From: Annona cherimola
Lineage: Eukaryota; Streptophyta; Magnoliopsida; Magnoliales; Annonaceae
Direction of reading: 5' to 3'
DNA: 64,000 nucleotides
Assembly: GCA_030490835.1 (NCBI GenBank)
Contig: CM059975.1
Location: 56,535,174 to 56,599,173, forward strand
The notes under the pieces were generated by a model that worked only from the letters and a program-made list of their open reading frames with translations, did no database searches and was not told where the DNA came from. Made by a program: the position numbers and the translations under genes. Shown here piece by piece: positions 34,320-45,922 of this stretch. Positions within the stretch are counted from its first letter, which is position 1, and every line of letters starts with the position of its first letter.

Positions 34320-36843
34320 TGTGGCGCCCCGAACCGAGGTGCCTAGAAGCCTTACTCCGGGATCATTTTTTATTGGTAAACGTGACTCAGGATTATTGCC
34401 CTGATCACACCGCAGGATTTATATATATATATATATCATCAACACATGAAAAATTTTCATCATTCATCCAACATGAAATATATTTCACATTTCACATTTA
34501 TAACCAAAGTCTGTTCATAAACATCATCATTGAAAAGATATCCTTTTCCATTTCAAAATTTCATCATTGTCTTTACATAAAATTTACATATACAATATTT
34601 GTATCAAAATCTACATATATTTTGCATACTGTCTTCATCATCATTTCCTATCTATTGAAAAAGCATGGGTGAGTAATAATACTCAGTAAGCAAGTCATAC
34701 ATAATTTTTCAATCATTTTCATGCATTTTATAAAATGAAAATGCAATGAATTCATAGTATTCATGACATTCCTTTAGATGCGACGCTAGCTAGGCGCTCA
34801 TCCCATACATGCTCCCATCTCAGAGAGGTCGCCGCCGGCCTGGGCCTATATAAGCGACTCGGCAATAGTGAGGGGGACATCCGGTCTGCTTACTACCTCA
34901 ACTATGGCTTATTTCTCGTGCACATGCTCATTCACATACACATGCCGGCATGATATTTGTAAATCATAAACAATTTCATAAAAAGCATTTAATAAACAAT
35001 TTAACAAATGTACTTCAGTTCATGTAAAGTAGTTTTACGTATGGTCAACCTTAAATAAATTTCATAAAGTAATTCACAAATAATTTCAAGCATTTAGAAA
35101 TAATTTTGCAAAACATATAACTTGCTTACCTTCTCAGCTAGTGTCCTCGACTTTTTTTTTCCTTTTCCTATTCAAGGAAAAAGGATATTTCATTTCTTCT
35201 ATTCAAGCTGATTCCCATGCATGCTTTATTATTTCTTTATACGGATATTTTTATCCATAAGTTTTTCAAAAATTTCATCCTTATATTTAAATATTAATCT
35301 CAAAATTTCTCCAAAATTACTTATTTACTGTTCATTGTTACTGTAGCAAATTATTGTAGCAAATTACTGTTCATCCAAGATTACTGTTCACAGCGTGTTG
35401 CTTACTGTTCATGGGTTCCAAAAATTGACATTTTTTCCAAAAATAAAAAATACTATGACATAGCTTATGCTTAGTATATCATGAGAAATTTCATACATTT
35501 TGAATTTATCATCATTTAATTGGCTAAATAAATCATTTTCTCCATATACTAAAAATTAACATAAATTCACTTAAGCATAATCCTTAATTCCAAAAATTAT
35601 GAGATTATTAAATCATCATTCCAACATCATATTTATCATATTCATACATCCCAAATCATCATTTATAAATTTTGGAGCATTATTTTCAAATATCATATGC
35701 TATCTTCCCGAATGCTCAATCTTTGCTCGAAATTTTTAATGTTTTGGCATAATTTCAATTAGGCATTATATCTATACTTATTTTCTAATGCTTAGGAATT
35801 ATCTAAGCATGATTTTACCCTACTTAACATCCAAAAAAGGTTTGGGTAGAAATCAGTTACCCGAAGTGGAGATATCCCACATTTTCTCACACTTTCTCTC
35901 TCTAACCTTCTCCGTTTCTTCCTTGGACGTGTGGGAGGGTTTTGGGAGCTGGAATTCGTCAAGTGGAGCTGGGATTTTGATGCCTTGGACGTCCCCCCTG
36001 CTGCCCTATTTATAGGGCTTGATCTTTCAAGAATTTGGAATTTACCCCCCCTAGATTGAGGTATTTAATTATAAAAACATATTTTTTATAATTTATGAAA
36101 ATGCATTGAGCCAAGAGCTGCCACCCTAGGCCTACTCCAGCCCACCCTATGCAGTCCTATTTTCCTTGATTTTTTTGATTTTTTTAAAATTAATTAATTT
36201 AGGCTAAATAAATCCTAGCCGTTGGTTGATGATGATGATGATCATGGGCATTGATTTGGTCAAATTTTCCAGCCACCCTATCCTGCCACGCCCCTGCTGC
36301 AACTTCCTTTCATTTAATTTTTTAATTATTTATTTTAAATAAAAAGTCAAAAGTTAATTAATGTAAAGTTGAGTTACTTTTTTATCTTCATTTGACGTGT
36401 CATCCTGACCCTTGATTTGTGATTTTCATCATATCTTAACCCATTCATCATGTTCATCATGAATTTTTAACCATCCATAAAAAATTTCATCGAAATCCGA
36501 CGCCCGGATTGCAAATTATGATTTTTTTTATTTTTCCACTAAAATCCAAATTTGGATTAAAATATAAAAAAGAATTGCTATTTCGACATGTAGTGATTAA
36601 CTCTCTATTTTGTCTTTTTGTGATTAAGTTAATCCAAGTGATTAACTCTTAATCACATGTCTTAATCCCCAGTTACTATTCATGTTCACTATTCACATGG
36701 GTCAAATTCTTAATTGCATATTTTATCCTCCAATATACATATCCATCAATATAATTCCTGAATTTTCATTTATCATAAAAATATTTACAAAAGAATTTAG
36801 GGTTACAATCTCGAAATGACGCGTATATGGTCGGGGTTTCACA
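34320..36843 (-). repeat. L5: minus-strand solo LTR, target duplication CAGGC/CGGGC
   Basis: From TGTGGCGCCCCGAACCG to GGGGTTTCACA, 2524 bp, flanked by CAGGC (34315-34319) and CGGGC (36844-36848), a 5-bp duplication with one mismatch. Same family as L3 and, inverted, L6. It contains no retrotransposon gene. Short runs (AT repeat at 34420-34434, GATGAT repeat near 36228) are present. The minus-strand end carries the GTGATCAGGGCAATAATCC block typical of this LTR family. Confidence 0.82.
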
Positions 36844-36848
36844 CGGGC

Positions 36849-37380
36849 TCCTAGAGCTGAAGTTTTTACAACATCCCGCCCTGGTTTTCTAAGGACCCCT
36901 CGGACTCCCACTGACTATATACATACAATGGACCTCCAACGTTTTTAGGATAATACTCCAGCACCCATACCTCCCAACCTAAGACCATGGTATAGGTTTG
37001 AACATAGGAGTGTCCAATTCCGACATGGGATAAGTTGGGAAAGGATACGACAAAGGGAGAAAGAAATGGCCCCCTTCGTAGAGGAGTGTTGTGCTCGTGG
37101 ATTCATGGAATCACCTGCCCCTCCTCGCCCTGATAAGATTATAATACATGTAGACGAGAGTACTGATGACCTCGTCGCACTTGGTGAACCTTTAAGATAT
37201 CTCAAACCAATCGAGGAAGAAGAAGATGAGAGCAATGGAAGTGATAGTAGTGATGATGATAATGGTTAGGGAAATAATCCTGCCTGGTCAGATACTAGCA
37301 CTATCACTGAGGAATCTACCCAGATGTCGCCTAGGCATAGGCATTATCGCTACTTAAGGAGGGGACCAGGTAGACGATGA
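36849..37380 (+). pseudogene. unrecognised ORF, fragment 3 of 3 (acidic C terminus)
   Basis: Open apart from stops at about 36938 and 37267. It includes a stretch with WYRFEHRSVQFRHGISW, a Cys pair (EECCARGF), a Pro-rich segment and a strongly acidic run (EEEEDE ... SDSSDDD), ending in a basic tail RHRHYRYLRRGPGRR at TGA 37378-37380. Joining it to fragment 2 needs a frame change at the L5 insertion, so the link rests on adjacency alone. No domain recognised. Confidence 0.42.
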
Positions 37381-37457
37381 ATTTTTCTTGTTTTTATAAA
37401 CATGAATATGTATAAGCTATGATGGAATGTGTATATAAATATAATGCATGTGTAAGT

Positions 37458-39014
37458 TGACGAGCTGCGTATATGTCAATTAGAATGCTCGCTATTTACG
37501 CAAGTATATGTACCGTGTCAAGTAATAAAGAGTGAGTAGAGTATCATTCCCATGAGGAATTGTTAATCGGAATTATTAATTAGTCAAATTGCTTTCGATG
37601 GGTGGAAAATTCTAAGTTTGTGATTTAACTAAACTAACAATTGCAATGAGAAATTAGAGTGAAAGTTCGAGACTACTGGATACTTTAAACGGGTTTTCTG
37701 ATTAGGGATGGCAGATGGATAGCTTGGAATCCTTGAATCTAAACTATATTGCTTTAGTTCTTTTTAAGTGGATTGCATATGTATTTACTAGCCCAAGTTC
37801 ATATATCTTTATATATATTTTCCAATACTATATAAAGCTAATTACACCCTATTTAAGTGCTATGTTCCCATGTCATTAAATAAAGAGAAATTGATAAGTT
37901 CATAACTTGTATAATGACCACACAGGGTTTAACAGTATATTCCTATCCGTTAAACAACTCTCCTTACACAAAGGTCGAAACCTATGCCTTGCACATGGAT
38001 CCAGCAAAGATCTTCCTCTTCCAAGGATAAATCAAGCAATTAAATCATCTTACAAGGTAGCTAATCTTGTAAAAAACATTAAACCCACACATGCAAAGGT
38101 AAATCATACACAATCATATATAAGCTTAAATATTCATTACTGAATATTCTAAGAACCAAAGAACAACATAGTTTAGAATTCAATTCATCCTAACTATCCA
38201 TCAAATAGAGGTGCAGTTCGAAGACATGATCTTAACATCCATTACATCCATATAGAAAGTATCCATAAAGACAGAGAAAAAAAATTGGAAAGAATAAGAG
38301 AAAACTATTTCCGGCGGTTTCCACCAACGAGGCTTGAATCCTCTCTTCGATCCGTGCTTTAATTTTGATTTCCACTATTTTCTGTACTTTGGTTCGTTCT
38401 CAGGCTCTCTCCTCTCTCACCTCCTCTACTCGCACGCGCGAACCCCTAGGAACTATATATAGAGTCCTCTTTACGCAGCTTACGCACTGGAATATTCGCT
38501 TACAGATGCATATTGGTGCGTAGGCGCCAACTCTCTGTGTGCTGAGCAATTTGAACACATCCTGCTTGGAGCTTCTCCTTAACTTTTATAGTTGCCCCTG
38601 CTTAGCGCTTGGGCACCCCTGGGTGGCGCCTAGGCGCCAACTCCCTGGATGCAATTTCTGAATTGTGGCTTCAACGACGTCTGCACTGGAGTTGCATGTA
38701 GATGATGTGGCGCCTGGGCGCCCCTGGGTCGCGCCTAGGCGCCAACTCTCTGCCTCTGGATGCCTTAGCTTGCATTCAATTCGTCCGCTTTGCCTTCGCG
38801 TGTCCCGTCCTTCCTACAAAAGATGGAAAAACTAAATAAATAAACTAAAAATGCCAAATAATGCTAAAATTGCCTAAAAACTAATTAATGCTCCTAAAAT
38901 GCAAAGCGGGTGAAAATTAAGCTAAATGAGTGCAAATTAAGCCTAATCTCTCAAAGTAACACACAAATTAAGTCTGAAATGGGCCATGATAACTCGTAAA
39001 AATACGAGTTATCA
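37458..39014 (-). repeat. 3' LTR of element G (left copy)
   Basis: 1557 bp, reading on the minus strand from TGATAACTCGTA to CAGCTCGTCA. Its first 28 bp (38987-39014) form an inverted repeat, TGATAACTCGTA / TACGAGTTATCA around an AAAA loop. GC-rich palindromes GGCGCCTAGGCGCC (38625-38638 and a variant array at 38708-38744) stand out. Compared with the right LTR it lacks about 70 bp near 38560. A 78-codon plus-strand ORF present in both LTRs (37907, 46371) is inherited LTR sequence, not a gene. Confidence 0.9.
38987..39014. repeat. terminal hairpin of the G LTR
   Basis: TGATAACTCGTA, AAAA, TACGAGTTATCA: perfect 12-bp arms at the very end of the LTR. The right LTR has the same structure at 50473-50500 with one mismatch. 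Confidence 0.85.
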
Positions 39015-39030
39015 CACCCCCAAACTTAAA
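39015..39030 (-). other. polypurine tract of element G
   Basis: On the minus strand, TTTAAGTTTGGGGGTG lies directly before the 3' LTR start TGATAAC. This T-interrupted G run is the usual plus-strand primer form in Athila-type elements. Confidence 0.75.
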
Positions 39031-40407
39031 TGTTGCTAGTCCTCGAGCAACACATGCAAATAGAATGAATAAATGAATGAATGAATGAATGTATGCAGAC
39101 TCTATCAACTCCTTTTGCTTCCAGTTATGCATTGATCAATCCACTTAGCTATTTCATAATGTTGTGATTAATTCAACCTGAAAAATCCTTCATTATATAA
39201 ACAAGGCATACATTTTCCTTTTCAAACCAAGTTACATGTTGATGCTAAAATTTCATAGTGCAACGTCATATTTCAACACGTTAATCTTTCATTCGATCAG
39301 AAAACTGGTTAGGAAATCAATGAACTCAAACAAACCAAGGATTAAACTAAATACACTGGTTACAGCAAATGGTATCAAGTCACTGAATTCAATCTCTAAC
39401 AACTGCACATTCTTTTTCCCCCCAAACTTATTGCAAAAATTCTCCTTACCATATTTCAGGATATCTGGATATCTGTTTTTTTTTTTGGCTCCCCTCACCA
39501 TATTTCAGGGTATCTAGGGAGAATTTTTATTTTTTTTAAAGCTTTGTTACTATGATTTTCCTTTGCTTTTTTACGCGAACCTTGCCATTTGTCAATGTCA
39601 AGTCCCGGTTACTCAGCTTAGGTCAACTACCCCCTTTTTATATTTTTCTAATGCTTTATTAGGGGTACTGAACATGTTTAAGTAATTCTTATGAAAAAAT
39701 ACCATTTCTGAACCCGTTAAAGTACTTGGTCAGCACATATTTAGTTCAGTTTTCATCATCTCGGTCTGAAAGATATGCCTATTATTGAATTAGAACAATG
39801 TATTATGAAATTCCTTTTAATTCTTTCACATGTTAATTTCAACCTGCTTTATACTTAGTTTCAATCTAAATTGCCCATTCTTTCATGAATTCAATTTCAA
39901 ATCAGAATTAATCACAGCCTTGCACATTTTCACAATCAGATGAATTGAAACAAAGACAACTTTCATTACCTGGAATTGAAATATATGCAACATAAACTAA
40001 AGCATGAAAATTAAAATGCAAAACTAACTTATGGTTGAGAATTATAGACCCCCCAAACTTGAGAGATGCATTGTCCTCAATGCACTAAAATGAACTAAAA
40101 ATGATCCTAAAATGAACTAAAAATGAAAATACAATGAAAAGTAAAAATAAAAGAAAAGAAAAATAAAAAGAAAGAACTGGGACTCCCTCAAGAATCGAAC
40201 TCTGTGGCGTCCACGTCATCCTCCTCGTTGGGCGGGCTGTGATGACTGCCCGAAGCAGGCTCGGAACTCTGGCGGCGTCGATGGGAAAGCCCAATTAATT
40301 TCCCTACAAAAGCAAAAACAACAACCGAAAATCAAACAGAAAATGATTGATGGGTTGCCTCCCATCCAGCGCTGAGTTTATCGTCCTCCGCTCGATGTTC
40401 TCACTGT
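39031..40407 (-). other. non-coding 3' region of element G (no env-like ORF)
   Basis: About 1.4 kb between the end of pol and the polypurine tract. One short minus-strand frame (40294-40085) is open, but no domain is visible. Athila elements often carry an env-like ORF here; none is detectable. It also holds a GAATGAAT microsatellite (about 39063-39090) and a second CCCCCCAAACTTGAGAG block near 40050 that resembles an extra polypurine tract. Confidence 0.55.
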
Positions 40408-43400
40408 TCAATTCTCTTTCAGTTCCACCACCTCCTTGCAACGCTGAAAATCATCTCCCATATGATGCTTAAGACGTTGCCCATTCACGACAAAACTATT
40501 GTCGAATGCCTCATTACATATTTCCACCTCTCGATGCTTAGTTGCCTTTATCACCACGAATGGACCTGACCATCGAGATTTGAATTTTCTTGGAAATAGC
40601 TTCAATCTTGAATTGAAGAGCAAAACTCTCTGACCTGGCTTGAAATTTCGTGTTAGAATCTTTTTATCATGTCATTTCTTCACTTTTTCTTTATAGATCT
40701 TGGCTTTTTCATTGGCTTGCATCCGAAATTTGTCCAACTCATTGAGTTGCAGTAATCGGCGTTCCCCAGCTTGTTGCATATTTAGGTTTAGTTTTTTAAT
40801 TGCCCAATATGCATTGTGCGCCAGCTCCAGCGGTAGATGGCAAGCTTTTCCATAAATCAGTTGGTATGGAGACATTCCAAACTGAGTTTTATAGGCAGTT
40901 CGATACGTCCATAGTACGTCGTCCAGTTTGACGGACCAGTCTTTGCGAGAAGACCCGACGGTTTTTTCTAGACTCTGCTTCAATTCTTTGTTGGCCAACT
41001 CGACCTGTTCGCTAGCTTGCGGATGATATGTTGTCGTCACTCTGTGGTGTACGCCGTATTTGTGTAGAATTGCCATGAACTGCCGGTTACAGAAATGGGA
41101 CCCTCCATCACTAATGATCACCCTTGGCGTGCCAAAACGAGTAAAGATGTTCTTCTAGATGAATTTGAGAACTGTTTTAGCATCACCTACTTGAGTTGGA
41201 ATTGCCTCTACCCATTTGGAAACATAGTCAACAGCAACCAGGATGTATTGGTTTCCAAAGGAAGGAATAAATGGGCCCATGAAGTCGATACCCCAGACAT
41301 CAAATATTTCTACTTCAATAATATGAGTGAGAGACATCTCATGTCTTTTGGAAACGTTACCTGTCTGTTGGCATTGATCGCATCTTTTGACATAAAAATG
41401 GGCGTCTTTAAATAAAGATGGCCAGTAGAATCTCGATTGTAGTATTTTTGCTACAGTTTTGTCTCCTTGAAAGTGGCCCCCATACGGGGATGAATGGCAG
41501 CTTGGCAGTTGTGCTTCCTGTTCACACTCTGAAATACATCTCCGATACAACTGATCTGAGCATTGTTTAAACAGATATGGATCATCCGAGAAATAGAATT
41601 TAATATCGTGGAGAAATTTCTTCTTTTGGTGTGAATTCAGCCCCAGGGGCAACATTCTACTGACAATGTAATTAACGAAGTTTGCATACCATGGTGGGCT
41701 GCCTGGGGAGATAGAGAATAGCTGCTCATCCGGAAACACTTCCTGAATTTGCTTTGTATCATGAACTAACTGGGGTCCTTTAAGGCAGGATAGATGGTCA
41801 GCGACCTGATTTTCAGCTCCCTTGCAGTCTTTGATTTCGAGATTGAATTCCTGTAGTAGTAAGCCCTATCGGATCAAGCATGGTTTTGCATCTTTTTTCT
41901 CGATCAGATATTTGATGGCTGAATGGTCTGTGTAAACGATCACCTTAGTTCCCACCAGATATGCTCTGAATTTGTCGAATGCAAATACCACTGCTAGCAA
42001 TTCCTTTTCGATTGTAGTGTAATTCATTTGTGCCTCGTTCAAGGTTTTGCTAGCATAGTAGATGGAATGGAAGAACTTGTTTTTTCGCTGTCCCAATACC
42101 GCTCCCACTGCATAGTCACTTGCATCGCACATTAATTCGAATAGGAGATTCCATTCTTGAGAGATAATGATTGGTGCAGATACCAGTTTCTTTTTCAGCT
42201 CCTAGAATGCTTCCATGCATTCGCTGGTGAATTCGAATGGTGTATCTTTTTCAAGCAACGAACATAATGGCTTTGCTACCTTTGAGAAGTCTTTTATGAA
42301 CCGTCTATAAAATCCTGCATGTCCCAGAAAACTGTGAATGCCCTTGACTGAGGGGGGTGGAGGCAATTTCTTGATTGTCTCGATTTTAGCCTTGTCCACT
42401 TCAATTCCCTGTTTAGAGACCCTGTGATCAAGTATGATGCCCTCTTGCACCATAAAATGACACTTTTTCCAGTTAAGAACCAGGTTCGTATCCTCACACC
42501 GCTGGACCATCTTTGATAAGTTGGTTAAGCATTTATCATAGGAGTTCCTGAACACCGAGAAATCGTCCATGAATACTTCCAAGAAATCTTCCATCATACC
42601 CGTGAAAATGGCCATCATACATCGCTGAAATGTGCCTGGTGCATTGCATAAGCCAAATGGCATTCGCCTGAACGCGAACGTACCATACGGACATGTGAAC
42701 GTTGTTTTTTCTTAGTCTTCCGGTGCTATCATAATCTAGTGATAATCTGAATAGCCATCTAGAAAGCAGTAGAATTCACGTCCTGCTAACCTATCCAGCA
42801 TCTGATCAATGAATGGAAGTGGGAAATGATCATTTCGGGTGGCTTTATTTAGCTTGCGGTAGTCCATGCAAACTCGCCATCCAGTAACTGTTCTGGTCGG
42901 GATTAGTTTGTTGTTTTCATTGGAAACGACCGTCATACCGCCTTTCTTCGGGACACACTGCATCGGGCTGACCCAAGAACTGTCGGAGATCGGGTATATC
43001 ACGCCCGCATCTAGCCATTGATGATTTCCTTTTTTACCACTTCTTTCATGATTGGGTTTAGTCTTCTCTGCGCTTCAATAGATGGCCTAGAAATCTCTTC
43101 TACTTGAATTTTGTGCATGCAAAATGATGGGCTGATGCCTCTGATGTCTGCTATGGTCCATCCTATGGCCTTTTTGTGATCTCTGAGTACTCTGAGCAGT
43201 TTTTCTTCTTGCACGATATCAAGTGCAGAAGAAATAATCACCGGCAGTGAGGATTCTGCTCCCAGGAAGGCATATCTGAGGTGTTTTGGCAAAGGTTTCA
43301 GCTCCAAGATAGGTCGCTCTTCAATTGACGGTTTCAACTGTTTAAAAGACTCCGGCTTGAGTTCCAGCGATTCGAATTTCTGCGGGTATCGTGGGAATGT

Positions 43401-44069
43401 CAGAGGTTACTGCAGATAGTGTATCATCTCTGCTAACTCTTCATCAGATTCATTAGCTTCCCCAACGAGCGATGCTTCTAGGATGTCTTTGAGAGCTTAA
43501 ATTTAGAATTCGGCTTGTATTGCTGAGTCCACATGTCGATCATTAGACATTCCTCTGGATTGTTTGGTCAGCTCTCTACCGGAATTTAGAATTCGGCTTG
43601 TATTGCTGAGCTGTACATCGATGATGTCTTTTCCCGTCGCAAGGAAGGGTCGACCCAGAATGATTGGCACATCTCAATCTTCTTCATAATTCAGGATAAT
43701 AAAATCTACCGGAAAGATGAATTTGTCCACCTTGACAAGGACATCCTCAATGATACCGTCTGGATACGTGATGGATCGATCCGCCAGTTGCAGCGTCATG
43801 GTGGTAGGTCGAGCTTCTCCTAAGCCCAATTTTTTGAAAATGGACTTGGGCATGAGATTAATGCTGGCTCCCAAGTCGCATAGGGCTCTCTCGAAGTACT
43901 GATCGCTGATTGTGCATGGGATTGTGAAAATCCCTGGGTCATTGAGTTTAGGAGGTAGTTTCCTCTGAACCCTAGCACTAGTTTCCTCTGTAAGCGCCAC
44001 TGTCTCACATTCCGTCAACCGCGTTTTCTTTGATAGCACATCTTTCATGAATTTGGCATAACTCGACAT
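40408..44069 (-). pseudogene. pol: pol of element G (protease, RT, RNase H, integrase)
   Basis: Read on the minus strand. Protease: ALCDLGASINLMP (43900 region) and LGRPF/ATGKDII (near 43640). RT: GWRVCMDYRKLNKAT, MPFGLCNAPGTFQRCM and FMDD at 42562-42573. RNase [25 protein letters not shown] and TDHSAIKYL. Integrase: zinc region (H-x3-4-H, CDQCQQTG), [16 protein letters not shown], and the Glu in [11 protein letters not shown]-terminal part: FKSRWSGPFVV. Stops or frame breaks occur near 43500, 42720, 42200, 41870, 41155 and 40670, so no full polyprotein can be made. The D, D and E of integrase and both RT Asp are still present. Confidence 0.92.
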
Positions 44070-44113
44070 CTGTTCTAAAGCTTCAATGAGAGGTATATTA
44101 ATATGAAGCTGCT

Positions 44114-45752
44114 TCAGTACCTCAAGGAATTTCTTGAACTGGCCCTCCTTTTTAGACTTTTCAAATCGCTAAGGAAATGGAGGAGGCGGCCTTGGATTTG
44201 TGGCGATTTCAGCGTCCGGTTGGTTCTAGGTTGCCACTGGTCCTCCCGCGACTGCTGAATCCAAGGATTAGCGGGTTCAGTCACCGATTTTGGAGGAGTT
44301 GGATCGGATAACTGCTTTCCACTACGCAATGTGACTGCTCGGACCTGTTCTTTGCCTTTTTCTTTCGGGTTTGGCAACGATCCTTGAGGTCGATTGTTTA
44401 GGGCTGAGGCCAGTTGGCCTATCTGAGCTTCCAAATTCCTATTTATCGTGATCTGGGATCTGCATGAAGAGATTTTCCAAATCAGATTTCTTCTCTTCTC
44501 GCGGTGGTGGATTGAACTACATTGGTCTTGCAAGTTGTTGCTATGGCGGCTGCTGCGACAATCCAAGTGGCTGATTTGGCCTAATCTGGTTGTTCCACGA
44601 GAAGTTAAGATGATTCCTCCAGCTTGGGTTGTAGTTGTTTCCATACTGATTCGCTTGGTTTCTTTGGAAATTTCCCACATAATTAATGGACTCCAGGTTG
44701 GAGGCACATTGATCACTTGGATGACCGAATTCACCACACCACGTGCAAATGTCTGCTGCTGTCGACTGCTGTGGTGTAGATGCCCCTAATGCACTGACGT
44801 TGGTTGGCCTGGATAAGTTCTGGATTTGCCGGGATAAAGCGTCGATGTGGGCTTTTATCAATGAAACAACGTCCAGTTGGAGTAGACCCGCACCTCGGCT
44901 TCTGTCCAATGGCAGTTGATAAGTGTTGGTCACCATGTTTTCGAGTAGGGCGTATGATTCCCGATAGCTTTTCCATAGCAGAGATCCGTTCGATGAAGAA
45001 TCCACCATGTGACGGGTGGAATCCTGGAGACCATTATAAAAAATCTGAATCTGGACCCATGGTTGAATTCCATGATGAGGGCATTTTCGGAGCAGGTCTT
45101 TGAAGCGATCGCACGCCTCTGATAGGGTATCCTCGCCATGTTGCTTGAATGAGACTATATCCATTCTCAGCTTGGCTAACTTGGCAGGCGGGAAGTATTT
45201 TTTCAGGAATTTCTGAGCCAAGTCATTCCATGTGTTGACGGAGTTCGGTGGCAAAGAGTCTAACCACTTGGAAGCTCGATCACGCAGAGAAAATGGAAAT
45301 GTTCGAAGTCACATTGCCTCGTCGGAGACTCCGTTCTGCTTGAAAGTGTTCATAATCCACAGAAAATTCTGCAGATGGCGGTGCGAATCTTCAGATGCAA
45401 GACCTCCGAACTGCCCGATAGACTGGAGCATCTGAAAAATTACCGGCTTGATCTCAAAGTTGTTGGTGTCGATCAGAGGAGGTGCAATGCTAGTCTGAAC
45501 AGCATTTTGGCCAAGCGCAATCAGATCCTAAATTGGCTGGTCCAAATCATCTTGAGGTGGATGATTCGGGATCTCGATCCTCTGGTTTCCCTGCTGATTT
45601 GCATGAACGTTCTCGTCCTGGTTCTTGATGCGCTCCATCGTTTGCTGTTGGTTTCTAGCCTCCCTGCTCTTGCGATGCCTTCTCAAATATGTTCTTTCAG
45701 GTTTCAGATCAAAAGGGACAACAATCTCCTTTCCAACTTTGCCTCGGCGCAT
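44114..45752 (-). pseudogene. gag: gag of element G
   Basis: Minus-strand frame beginning near 45752 (MRRGKVGKEIVVPF). It contains the Athila-type Gag core (DTNNFEIKPVIFQMLQ, HRHLQNFLWIMNTFKQNGVS, SLPPNSVNTWNDLAQKFLKKYF, LLRKCPHHGIQPWVQIQIFYN) and the zinc knuckle CTWCGEFGHPSDQC near 44730, followed by an Asn/Gln-rich segment. Stops near 45528 and 45312 and a frame change near 44550 break it. The primer site lies about 155 bp upstream of the start. Confidence 0.88.
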
Positions 45753-45904
45753 GCAATATAAGATAATTCTGCAAAAACCAATGAAATTGAACTAGCAGAA
45801 AGAAAAAGAAACTCTAGGCTAAAAGAAATTATGAAAATAAGCTATTCTACAGAAATATACAAGAAAGTAATAAAACTAAAAATAATTGGCTAAACAAGTC
45901 CCCG

Positions 45905-45920
45905 GCAACGGAGCCAAAAA
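45905..45920 (-). other. primer binding site (tRNA-Asp), element G
   Basis: Minus strand TGGCTCCGTTGCCGGG matches the complement of plant tRNA-Asp 3' end (TGGCGCCGTTGCCGGG) with one mismatch. It is adjacent to the LTR end at 45923. Confidence 0.82.
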
Positions 45921-45922
45921 CT

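Noticed and set aside
37907..38143. 78-codon ORF repeated at 46371-46607
   Set aside because: Both lie at the same place in the two LTRs of element G, so the similarity is explained by LTR duplication. No domain, and antisense to the element.
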